Assembly: GCA_947846985.1 (NCBI GenBank)
Contig: CANTUZ010000005.1
Coordinates: forward strand, 49,317,389-49,381,388
Source: Fratercula arctica
Lineage: Eukaryota; Chordata; Aves; Charadriiformes; Alcidae
Reading direction: 5' to 3'
Length of the DNA stretch: 64,000 nucleotides
Shown here: piece by piece, positions 36,325 to 46,970 of the stretch
How positions within the stretch are numbered: position 1 is the first letter of the stretch
Layout: each line of letters opens with the position of its first letter
Notes under the pieces: model-generated
What the model was told of the DNA's origin: nothing
The model's database searches: none
Seen by the model: only the letters and a program-made list of their open reading frames with translations
Position numbers and translations under genes: made by a program

Positions 36325-37615
36325 ACGTAAGGTGTTAGCAACTGGAGATTTGAGACAGCCAGCATGGCTTTACTAAGGGCAAGTCCTGCCTGACACCTAG
36401 TGGCTTTCGACAGTGGAGTGACTGCATCAGTGGACAAGGGAAGAGCAATGGGTATCATCTATCTGGACTACTGCAAGGCCTTTGACACAGTCCCCCACAA
36501 CATCCTTCTCTCTAAGTTGGAGAGATACAGATTTGATGGGTGGACTCTTCGGTGGAGAAGGAACTGTCTAGATGGTCACATCCAAAGGGTGGTGGTCAAT
36601 GGCTCAATGTCCAGATGGAGAGGGATGACAAGCGGTGTCCCTCAGGGATCCGCACTGTGACCGGTGTTCTTTAATATCTTCATCAATGATATAGATAGTG
36701 GGATCAAGTCCACCCTCCACAAGCTTGCAGATGACACCAAGCTGAGTGGTATGGTCCACATGCCAGAGGGATGGGATGTCATGCAGAGGGACCAGGACAA
36801 GCTAGAGAGGTGGGCCCGTGCAAACCTCATGAAGTTCAACAAGGCCAAGTGCAAGGTGCTGCACTTGGGTTGGGACAATCCTCATTATCAATACAGACTG
36901 GGCAATGACATGAGAGAGAGCAGCCCTGCGGAAAAGGATTTGTGGGTACTGGTGGATGAAAAGCTGGACATGAGCCAACAATGTGCACTTGCAGCCCAGA
37001 AGGCCAATCGCATCCTGGGCTGCATCAAAAGAACCGTGGCCAGCAGATCCAGAGAGGTGATTCTCCCCCTCTACTCTACTCTCGTGAGACCCCACCTGGA
37101 GTACCGTGTCCAGCTCTGGAGCCCTCAGCACAAGAAGGGCACGGACCTGTTGGAGCGGGTCCAGAGGAGGGCCATGAAGATGATCAAAGGGCTGGAGCAC
37201 CTCTCCTATGAAGACAGGCTGAGAGAGTTGGGGTTGTTCAGCCTGGAGAAGAGAAGGCTCTGGGGAGACCTTATAGCAGCCTTCCAGTACCTGAAGGGGG
37301 CCTACAAGGAAGCTGGGGAGGGGCTGTTTGCAAGGGCATGTAGCGATCAGATTTGGGGCAATGGTTTTAAACTAGAGCAGGGTAGGTTTAGATTAGACAT
37401 TAGGAAGAAGTTCTTTGCAATGGGGGTGGTGAGACACTGGAACAGGTTGCCCAGAGAGGTGGTGGAGGCCCCATCCCTGCAGACATTCAAGGCCAGTCTT
37501 GATGAGGCTCTGAGCAATCTGATCTAGTTAAAGATGTCCCTGCTTATTGCCAGGTGGTTGGACTAGATGGCCTTTAAAGGTCCCTTCCAACCCAACACAT
37601 TCTGTGAGTCTATGA
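36325..37615 (+). mobile_element. CR1 LINE, truncated ORF2 with RT
   Basis: RT motifs appear in order: [51 protein letters not shown] and then the C-terminal part ([49 protein letters not shown]). The polymerase box is LADD where FADD is usual. A TGA at 36658-36660 interrupts the frame right after SGVPQGSAL, and the frame upstream of about 36400 is shifted. The 3' UTR ends near 37615 with a short, decayed octamer tail. The first half of ORF2, including the endonuclease, is absent. Confidence 0.92.
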
Positions 37616-37859
37616 TATACCCATGCTGACTGCTTAAAAATTAAATTGACTAAACTTAATTTTTGATCCAGCTGGTCTACTGACCACATTTCCAGTGGGA
37701 ACTGCCCAGAGAAACAGTCAATATTTTGATGAGTCACAAACAAATACTCAGCTGGAGAACTTTTTAACAGGCATTTATCTTTTTCTTTTTTTGTTTTTCC
37801 TGATTAGGACATCTGTAGCAGATACTCACTACAACTGCATCCATGTCTGTCTGCCTGCT
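37616..37859. other. Spacer between two CR1 copies
   Basis: About 240 bases of AT-rich sequence with a T-rich patch (37778-37800). It has no similarity to the neighbouring CR1 copies that I can see. Confidence 0.5.
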
Positions 37860-37900
37860 AATCTTGACCTGTAAAGGAGGGCAGCAAAGACAGTGCCTGT

Positions 37901-38263
37901 GTGCACTGTGACCAGGTAAATTATCTACTCAGCCTGGTGACTGAGCTTAAGGAGGAAGTGGAAAGACTGAGGACCTTTTGGGAGTGTGAAAGGGAGATTG
38001 ATTGGTGGTGCCACACCCTGCCATCCTTAGGGAAAAAGCAGCAGGCGGAGGGTCCACAAGAGGTAGAGGATCCCTTGCCCTCTTGTCACCAGACAGAAGG
38101 AGGGGAACTAGGAGAGGATGGGGGGGAACGGAAGCAGGTACCTGCTCAGGGCAGCAGGAGAGGCCCCTGCAGACCTCCCATGCCTCCCCAGGTGCCTGTA
38201 CAGAACAGATATGTACAGAACAGATACAGGCTGTACAGGCTGTACAGAACAGAAATGGGATGA
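37901..38263 (+). pseudogene. CR1 ORF1 remnant (coiled-coil part)
   Basis: The frame reads CDQVNYLLSLVTELKEEVER followed by LRTFWECEREIDWWCHTLPS, the leucine-rich coiled-coil segment that follows the zinc-finger-like start of CR1 ORF1. It then runs through acidic sequence to PQVPVQNRY and ends in repeated RYRLYRLYR-type residues. The esterase domain expected after QNRY is absent. The DNA there shows a 15-base unit (TGTACAGAACAGATA) twice at 38197-38226 and a 9-base unit (CAGGCTGTA) twice at 38227-38244. Confidence 0.8.
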
Positions 38264-40973
38264 GCTGGAAGCCATTGTGCAGCAGGACAACTATGATGTA
38301 GTCGCCATCACGGAAACGTGGTGGGATGACTGTCATGACTGGAATGCTGCAATGAATGGCTATAAGCTCTTCAGAAGGGATAGGCAAGGAAGGAGAGGTG
38401 GGGGTGTGGCTCTGTACATTAGGGAGTGCTTTGATTGTATAGAGCTAGATTCCAGTGATGATTAAGTCAAGTGTTTATGGGTAAGGATGAAGGGGAAGAC
38501 AACTAAGGGAGATCTTGTGCTGGGAGTATGCTATAGACCACCCAACCAGGATGAGGAGAGAGATGAAGTATTCTATAAGTGGCTGGCTGAAGTCTCGCAA
38601 TTGCCAGCCCTTGTTCTGGTTGGGGACTTCAACCTGCCGGGTATCTGCTGGAAATATAACACAGCACAGAGCAGGCAGGCTAGGAGGTTCCTCGAGTGCA
38701 TGGAAGATAACTTCCTGACACAACTGGTAGGTGAGCCTACCAGGGGAAGTGCCTCGGTAGACCTACTGTTCACAAACAGTGAAGAACTAGTGGGAGATGT
38801 GTTGGTCGGAGGTCATCTTGGGTTTAGTGATCATGAAATGGTCAAGTTTTCAATTCGTAGTGATGTAAGGAGGGGGGTTAGCAAAACTTCCACCTTGGAC
38901 TTCTGGAGGGTGGACTTTGGCTTGTTCAGAACACTGGTCGAGAGAGGCCCTTGGAAGATAGTCCTGAAGAGCAAAGGGGTCCAGGAAGGCTGGACACTCT
39001 TCAAGAAGGAGATCTTAAAGGCCCAGGAGCAGGCTGTCCCCAAGTGTTGCAAGTTTAAAGGGCAGGGAAAATGGCCAGTCTGGATGAATAAGGAACTTCT
39101 GATGGGACTTAGGAATAAAAGAAGGGTTTACCACCTTTGGAAGAAGGGACAGGCAACTCAGGAGGAGTACAGAGATCTTGTTAGGTTATACGGAGAGAAA
39201 ATTAGGAAGGCAAAAGCCCTGCTGGAGCTCAACTTGGCCACTAAGGACAACAAAAAAAGTTTTTATAAATACATCAACAAAAAGAGAGCCAGGGAAAATC
39301 TCCATGCCTTACTGGATGTGGGGGGGAAAGTTGCAACCAAGGACGAGGAGAAGGCTGAGATACTTAATGCCTTCTTTGCCTCCGTCTTCAACAGTCAGGC
39401 CAGCTGTCCCCAGGGTGTTCAGCCTCCTGAGCTGGAAGATAAGGATGGAGAGTACAACAACCCACCCATAATTCAGGAGAAAGTAGTCACTGATCTGCTT
39501 CTGCACCTAGACGCACATAAGTCTATGGGGCCGGATGGGATTCACCCAAGGGTACTCAGGGAGCTGGCAGGAGAGCTCACCAAGCCTCTCTCCATCATTT
39601 ATTAACAATCTTGGTCAACAGGGGAGGTACCAAATGACTGGAGGGTGGCTAATGTGATGCCCAACTACAAAAAGGGTCAGAAGGAGGACCTGGGGAACTA
39701 CAGGCCTGTCAGTCTGACCTCGATACCAGGAAAGATCATGGAGAGGATCATCTTGAGTGAGTTCTCACGGCAAGTGCAGGGCAGCCAAGGGATCAGGGCC
39801 AGCCAGCATGGGTTTAGGAAAGGGAGGTCCTGCTTAACCAACCTGATCTCCTTCTATGACCATATGACCTGCCTTCTGGATGCGGGGAAGGCTATGGATG
39901 TTGTCTATCTGGACTTTGGTAAGGCCTTTGACACCGTCCCCCACAGCATTCTCCTGGAGAAGCTGGCGAATCACGGCATAGACAAGTGTACTCTTCGCTG
40001 GATTAAAAACTGGCTGGATGGCCATGCCCAGAGAGTTGTGATTAATGGGGTGAAATCCTCTTGGTGGCCGGTCACCAGTGGTGTCCCTCAGGGCTCAGTT
40101 TTGGGGCCAGTTTTGTTTAATATCTTTATCAATGATCTGGATGAGGGGATTGAGTGCACCCTCAGTAAGTTTGCAGATGACACCAAACTAGGTGGGAGTG
40201 TTGATCTGCTTGAGGGCAGGAAGGCTCTACAGAGGGATCTGGACAGGCTGGATCGATGGGCCAAGACCAATTGCATGAGGTTTAATAAGGCCAAGTGCTG
40301 GGTCCTGCATTTCAGTCACAGCAACCCCAAGCAACGCTACAGGCTTGGGGAAGAGTGGCTGGAAAGCTGCCACTCAGAAAAGGACCTGGGGGTGCTGGTG
40401 GACGGCCAGCTTAACATGAGTCAGCAGTGTGCCCAGGTGGCCAAGAAGGCCAACAGCATTCTGGCTTGTATCAGGAATAGCGTGGCCAGCAGGAGTAGGG
40501 AAGTGATCGTGCCTCTGTACTCGGCACTGGTGAGGTCTCACCTCGAGTGCCGTGTTCAGTTCTGGACCCCTCTGTACAAGAGGGACATTGAAGTGCTGGA
40601 GCGTGTCCAGAGGAGAGCTACCAAGCTGGTGAGGGGTCTGGAGACGAAGCCACATGAGGAGAGGCTGAGGGAGCTGGGCATGTTTAGTTTGGAGAAGAGG
40701 AGGCTGAGGGGAGACCTCATTGCCCTCTGCAACTACCTGAAAGGAGGTTGTAGAGAGGTGGCTGTTGGCCTCTTCTCCCAGGTGAATAATGACAGGACCA
40801 GAGGAAATGGTCTGAAGCTGCAGCAGGGGAGGTTTAGATCAGATATTAGGAAGAATTACTTTACTGAAAGAGTGGTCGGGCACTGGAACAGCCTGCCCAG
40901 GGAGGTGGTTGAGTCACCATCCCTAGAGGTATTTAAGAAACCTGTAGATTTGGCACTTCAGGGCATGCTCTAG
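38256..40973 (+). pseudogene. CR1 ORF2 (endonuclease-reverse transcriptase), two stops
   Basis: One reading frame covers about 905 codons with only two stops: TAA at 38463-38465 and TAA at 39603-39605. Endonuclease motifs are VAITETWW, RGGGVALYI, VCYRPPNQDE, VLVGDFNLPGICW, DLLFTN and SDHEMVKF. Linker and RT motifs are [86 protein letters not shown] and the C-terminal [18 protein letters not shown]-type endonuclease and RT catalytic residues look intact. The protein would nick target DNA and copy the LINE RNA at the nick. The start of ORF2 is missing with the internal deletion. The element is relatively young but not autonomous as it stands. Confidence 0.92.
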
Positions 40974-41075
40974 TGGCAGAGATTGTAGGGTTTTTTTGTG
41001 TGTGTATGGTTGGACTCGATGATCTCAAAGGTCCTTTCCAACCATGAAGATTCTATGATTCTATGATTCTAAAAT

Positions 41076-41684
41076 CTCTATGAAGTACTAAAATATTGAG
41101 CTATCCAGCTTCATAGAAAATCCAGGTTTGGATTTCTTTCCTTATTTGGTTTTCTTTCCTCATTATTCCAGCAGTTTTGTTCATCAATGTGCTAGCTGAC
41201 AGGACATTAATATCTCACACTCATGTACAGGCTTGCTGATATTGAAAGGATCAGTGGCCCAAGGATGCAGACTCGGTTGAGGTGGTCAAACCTTTTTAGT
41301 ACTACTCATATTCTCCTGAAACCCTGAACTATTTGGTTAAAAGTACAGACAGATATATCAAAGAATTTTAATTGCCGACAGTCTATTGATAATAGATTTA
41401 TCCTCTCCTGGGCATTCTTAGAAGATGACTACATTTTTTTTCAAAGTCCACAGCTGCACTTCAGTTGCTTCACCAAATCATTTAGGAAGTTCAGCAGAGT
41501 GTGGCTTAACATCTGTCAGAAGAGTACTAACATACCGACACTTGTCTGCCATGGGGAACAAACTAGGCATTGCTGCAGAGACCCAATACATTCTTTAGAA
41601 TGTGGAGGAAAACAGTGTAGTAAACAGGTTAATAACTGAATGCATTAATAAATTAACAACTCATTCTATGAAAATGAGAGAAAT
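41076..41684. other. AT-rich non-coding stretch
   Basis: About 600 bases after the CR1 tail. No gene and no repeat recognised. Confidence 0.45.
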
Positions 41685-41885
41685 CATAGAAAAGAGATGG
41701 CAAGCACCTTGGAAGTCATTGTCTCTCCTCACTGGCAGAATGTAGGGCCTATATCACGCTTGACAGACATTCTTTGACTTGTTCTTTAAAATCTCTTGTA
41801 GTCTCCAAGCAGACTAAACTAGTGCTTGTTATTCTTGCCATTGGAACATCTAGCACTGACATAATTTCCCTTGTTGTTTTGCTGT
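41685..41885 (-). mobile_element. Ancient CR1 3' relic, reversed
   Basis: The plus strand shows AAATCATAGA, TTGGAAGTCATTGTCTC, CTTGACAGACATTCTTTGAC, TTGTTCTTTAAAATCTC, CTAGTGCTTGTTATTC and CTGACATAATTTCCCTTG, in the order of the reverse complement of an old amniote CR1 3' region. Divergence is high. Confidence 0.5.
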
Positions 41886-44316
41886 TAGTTTATATACAGT
41901 CTCCTTACAGTCTGTGGTAGGCTCATATTCCATTTCTCTCATCACAGAATTCAGTTACTGTATCTCTGATTATTTTCACTGACCTTTGTTTTCTCCACAT
42001 GTCTGCTTCCTTCTTAAAATCTGTCGTGCAAAACTAGGCAGGACTCTTGGAAAGAGCAGCTTTACAAGGGTAGAGAGGGTTCCAAATCATTACTTCATAT
42101 ACAGGCAAGATTATATCTCATACTAGGTATACTTCCTAGTATGCTTATCGGTCTTTGTAGCGGCGCGATATCGTTGGCCCATATCCCACTTCTGAACCAG
42201 TATAATCCTTATATTGTTTTATACAGAATTGCTGCTCACCTAGTTACTCTGCTATAACAGTAATTGAAATATGCTATAGAATGTGTCATACACTTCTGTT
42301 TTCAGAATAGCATTGGCAACTGCAAAAAGAACGTTATCTATTTGCCCTTCAGTGAGGACCTTGGTAATGTTTATGCTAAGAAAAAAACATTAAATTGTTT
42401 TCCTTACTATAACTAGTCAAGGTTTAATTGCTAAATCCTTGTAGTTGATCCATCTCTAAAGGATTTATTTGGCTTTCAGAAAAAAATTCAGCTTTGGGAG
42501 TTAACTAATTTCTTCAAACTGTACTTTGGTTGTGTTTTTTGTACAAAAGTGGTGGGAATATAAAGAGAACCTTCTGCACTATCTGTACAGAAGCACTGTA
42601 CAATTTGAAGAAATATGGAACTCGTAAGGTTGTACTTTAAAAACAATTTTACATAAAGGCATTGAGTTTTCAAGTTGCTAAATTAAGAGCTGAAATGATA
42701 GGTATCTCCTATATATACAAATGATAGGAGGGCGTCAGGCCTCCTGTGATGAGCTATCTTCATCACTCCCTACTTATATTTAGCCTTCTTCCTAGCAGAG
42801 GAAACTATAACTGTAGAAAAGACATTTTTCAGTGTTGCATACTATCAGTGTGAGAGATCATCAGCTTTCTTACATGCTGTGTCCCAGTTACCAGTTTGGG
42901 ACTCCTTTCCCTTGCTGGCTTGATTCCATGGTTGTCAATCACTTTTTCTTGCAGTCAGTAATGATAAACATGATTGCAGTTACGGTTTATCTGCCAAAGC
43001 CCAGAATGGTAAATACATGGGACAGGAAGGACTGCGAGTACTCAGAAGAGATTAATTGAAACATAAATTAAGGAGGTCGGACAAAGGCAATTACTGTATT
43101 GAGGAAAAAACTAAGAGCTCATTCAAGAGTAGCTGATTTTAAGGATACTTTGTACAAAACACAGAAATACAGAAATGAGAAACTGGATGGTTAGCCAGTG
43201 ACTGTATGGGGTATGAAGCACAGGGGGGAGAAAACCCTATCAAGTTAAATATGTGCCAGGAAAACAGCTTTCCACTTGTGTTAGAACATCACAGATACCA
43301 CTGTTGTTGGGTTTTTTCCTTAAGATATTTGGACTAGGTGTCACTGACTGCATCCAGCTTACTAAAACTACTCTGTTCTTATAAACAATGGGCTTCAAGT
43401 TATATGCTACTTTGAATTTCCTTCAATGTCTTGTCAAATCATAGAATTCATTTTTTCACCGTTTCCTCATGCAATATCCAGTACTGTCTATAACAATATT
43501 CAAAAATTACAATATAATTTTAAAATTATATTGATTATGAAAAATAAAATAGCATTTTTCCCTTTCTTTTTTGAACTAGACAATTACTCTGGATCTTAAA
43601 AAGAAAACTAGGATACTCATTTGATCATTTTATTGCGGAGTCTTTCTTAAAGACTATTGCAAGGCTTCTGATAGGAATGTGAGATTTGTCAACACTTGTG
43701 TTGGTCTTTGCAGCAGCTTATCATTGTTGCTGCTCATCTTGGGATATTTTTAATGTTATCATCTTCCAAACATTCCTGAGCTCAAAAGTAAAGGTGATTT
43801 CCTAAATGCACAGGTTTTATAATTCCTTCCTTGATTTTTTGCACCAGCCTACTGAGAATGACAAGTCATTGACAGAGAAGACTCTTGTTAAGCAGAAGCT
43901 ATTCCTCTCAGGCATGCTGTTAAATCTTTCTCCTGGCTGAGTCTGGACACCATTTTTTAGATCTTTTTCATGAGCAGTGTGGATAAAATGGGGACTGAGT
44001 CAAAGGGAAGAGCAGTGCAAAGGCTGTTGCTAGCTATGCACTGTTACAATGACAAGTATTTATTTGGCTGTCAGTGTAATGTGCTGCTTTAATAGTCATT
44101 CTCTGTCTCCTCTGAGGCTACAGCAGAAAAGGCATGGGATGGATGGAATAAGTCCGTGGTCTAGGCATAGTCTATTTAGACTAAATAAATGTAAGCAGTG
44201 GTAATAAATGGGAGGCAGATGAGGGATGAATTAGCCTAAACAAAAAAAAGGAACTAGGAACAGTTTTTACAGCCCCAAACCCTAATTTGGGAAAACTAAG
44301 TTAAATTTTCTGTCTT
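41886..44316. other. AT-rich non-coding stretch
   Basis: No gene recognised. Short open frames only. Confidence 0.45.
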
Positions 44317-45335
44317 TGTGGTGGATTAAGCTTGGCTGGATGCCAGACACCCAGTAAGCCACTCTCTCACTCCCCCTCAACAGGACAGGGGGAGAAAATA
44401 AGATGAAAAAGCTCATGGGTCACAATAAAAACAGGGAGATCAATTGCCAACCACAGGCCAGACAGACTCAATTTGGGGAAAATTAATTTTATTTACTGCC
44501 ATTTTCTTCCTAGGCTCAACTTCACTCCTTCATTCCTGACTCTTCTACCTTCTCCTGCCCCAAGTGGTGCAGCGGGATGGGGAATGGGAGCTGCAGTCAG
44601 TTCATAACACTTTGCCTATGCCTCTCCTTCCTTCTCCTTCCAGCTCTTCCCCTGCTCCAGCATGGGGTACCTCCCATAGGATGCAGTCCTTCACAAACTG
44701 CTCAATGTGGATCTTCTTCAAGAGCTGTTCCAGCATGGGTCTTTCCATGGGGTACAGTCCATCAGGAATGGAATGCTCCAGCATGCGTCCCCCGTGGGCC
44801 ACAGTTACTGCTAGCAAACATCCTCCTGTGTGGGGTCCCCTTCATAGGCTGTAGTTCATGCTAGAAGCCTGCTCCAGCATGGGCTTTCCACAGGCTGTAG
44901 GAAATTCAGAGCATGTCCACCTGCTGCAGTGTGACATCCTCCATGGGCTGCAGTGTGGATATCTGCTCCACAGTGGCCCTCCGTGAGCTGCAGGGGGACA
45001 GCCTGTGTCACCATGGTCTTCTCCACAGGTTGCAGGGGAATCTCTGCTAAGGCACCTGGAGCATCTCCTCCCCCTCCTTCTTCACTGACCTCGGTGTCCG
45101 CAGGGCTGTTTCTTTCCCATTTTTCTCACTGCTTTCTCTCACAGCTGCTCTGCATCATTTTTTATCCTTTCTTAAATGTGTTATCATAGAGGTGCCACCA
45201 ACATCGCTGATGGGCTTAGCTTTGGAGACCCAAATGAGGGAATTCACTCTGTCTGACATGGGGCAACACAGTAGCAACTCCTGCAGCCCCCCCTACACCC
45301 CTGCTACCAAAACCTTGTCACATAAACCCAATACA
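44317..45335 (-). mobile_element. Avian ERV LTR (about 1.0 kb), reversed
   Basis: The plus strand begins TGTGGTGGATTAAGCTTGGC and ends AAACCCAATACA, so the minus strand runs TGTATTGG...CCACCACA, a standard TG...CA pair. Internally the minus strand carries many repeats of a GCTGGAGCAG/CCCATGG-type module, and AATAAA (plus-strand TTTATT at 44488-44493) about 175 bases before its 3' end. These features match a common avian LTR family as I remember it. The flanking five bases (GTCTT and ACCTT) match at three positions, a possibly mutated target duplication. No viral genes are present, so it is solo. Confidence 0.75.
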
Positions 45336-46948
45336 ACCTTGAAAAAGGTCTTATACCTCAGTTCTTACTGAATTGAAGTTAAAAGTACTTCTTTGCTTTT
45401 AAAGCTATTTATAGAACTAGGAAGCAGGAGATGCACATATGCCAACTAAGAAGAAGCAAGCTTCTTTTACAACAATGGCACAGGGACTAAAAGAGAAAAT
45501 GACTTATTTTCCTAGGGACTATGGATAGGGACTGGTATGTACCTGTATATAATTCAGCCTTTTTCCTTCTAATACCTCCCAAATTTTGTTGCTATCTGTA
45601 TTCTTTTTATAAGAAAGATTTCAAGTAAAAAATTGAAAAAATGGGTTACTACAGGCAAAGATCCTATACGTGTAAGATTTTGCCACTTCAGATGTGAACA
45701 ACACAAGCATTAAAAGGAGTCCTTCAAATTAATATTATTGCTTAAGGGGTTTTTTTGTTCTTTTTTTTTTTTTTCCACAAAGTGTATAATTGAACTTTTT
45801 TGATCTCTTTTTTCCTTCTATTTGCTTCAAAACCATATAAAAAAAATCAAATGCTACTGGATTCTTCATTTCTTCTGCCTGAATGATATAATCACTGTGT
45901 GCCACCACGAGGTTTAAGGAAGTGGATGCAACAGTTTCCATACCATGCTTACATAGCTCTGAAACAATAGGCTACAAGAGGTGTTGACAGTATAGGTCAA
46001 GTCTATGAAACTTGTAAAACTTGCCCTCAAGCATTGTAACCAAATATAGAAAGAACTCACATATTTGACAGTTATTTTTAAAGATTCTTACACATTCCTC
46101 TAATGTGAGTTTTGTTACCTTTGAAAGCAGATAAAAAGAGCAGAAAGACAGACGTATGCACACAAAAAGCTTCTTTCTCTGCTGGACTTCCAAAACTGAC
46201 ACCCTGTTTTGCAAAAGATCAATGAAAGATTCTTCTGCTTCATTATCAATGGTCTTGCCCTGTTTAAAATATGCTTTTATGTCAAACTGTTCACTGAAAC
46301 TCTGAGAACTGTGTGGTCAACTAGGAAATGTAAGACATTGTACATCCTACCCATAGAGAACAGGGAAGGGTTTCTGGTTTGCACGTGCTGCTGGGAGAAT
46401 AGAAGTCAGCTGGCACAGCCACTCACTTGTCAAAGGAGTTTCCCTTGTTCTTTCCTGTTGCATATTGTCTAAAGTTTAATACCATATTTTTAGAAAGGTG
46501 ACTTGTGTTAACAATTTGCAAGTCACCAGGGTCTCTGTTAACGTTAGCACTTTCCAGCGGTTTTTCTCTTACTGAAGGATAGGAAATAGCTATAATGTAG
46601 CTATTATAGCTTTGTGATACCTGTTTTACACTTGTGGTCACTATAAAAGAAAAAAGTTCTATTGCCTCCTGTAAGAACTAAATTGGGTAGTTAATATTTC
46701 CAATGCCTACAGCTGTAGAATCTCCATGACCTATCATTCCCCGCTTGATGCTTTATCATCTGTATCTGTAGACATCCCAGTGCAGCGCAAAGTAACAAAA
46801 GCAATTTGAATTCAGTGATACAGAAATTGAGGGATTCATGCAAGATAAGCACCAAAAAGTTTTGGATGTTTTTCCAATTCTTTTTGTCTTTGTAATCTTG
46901 GACTGTACGTGTTACACATGAAAAGGTTTTCTCAAGATTGTTGAGTCC

Positions 46949-46970
46949 TTTTTTTTTTTTTTTTTTTTTT
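46949..46970 (+). repeat. T22 tract
   Basis: Twenty-two consecutive T in AT-rich DNA. Confidence 0.9.

Larger units (their letters stand above)
37860..41075 (+). mobile_element. Long CR1 LINE with both ORF regions
   Basis: The element runs from an ORF1 remnant through a nearly complete ORF2 to a 3' UTR with the words GGTTGGACTCGATGATCTCA and CCTTTCCAACC, and an octamer tail (GATTCTATGATTCTATGATT) ending about 41072. At about 3.2 kb it is the longest CR1 here; full-length family members are about 4.5 kb. The missing part is mainly the ORF1 esterase domain, lost in an internal deletion near 38200-38255. ORF1 and ORF2 parts are listed separately. Confidence 0.93.

Noticed and set aside
44564..44864. 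Two overlapping plus-strand frames of about 95 codons
   Set aside because: They lie inside the reversed LTR and reflect its repeated modules.
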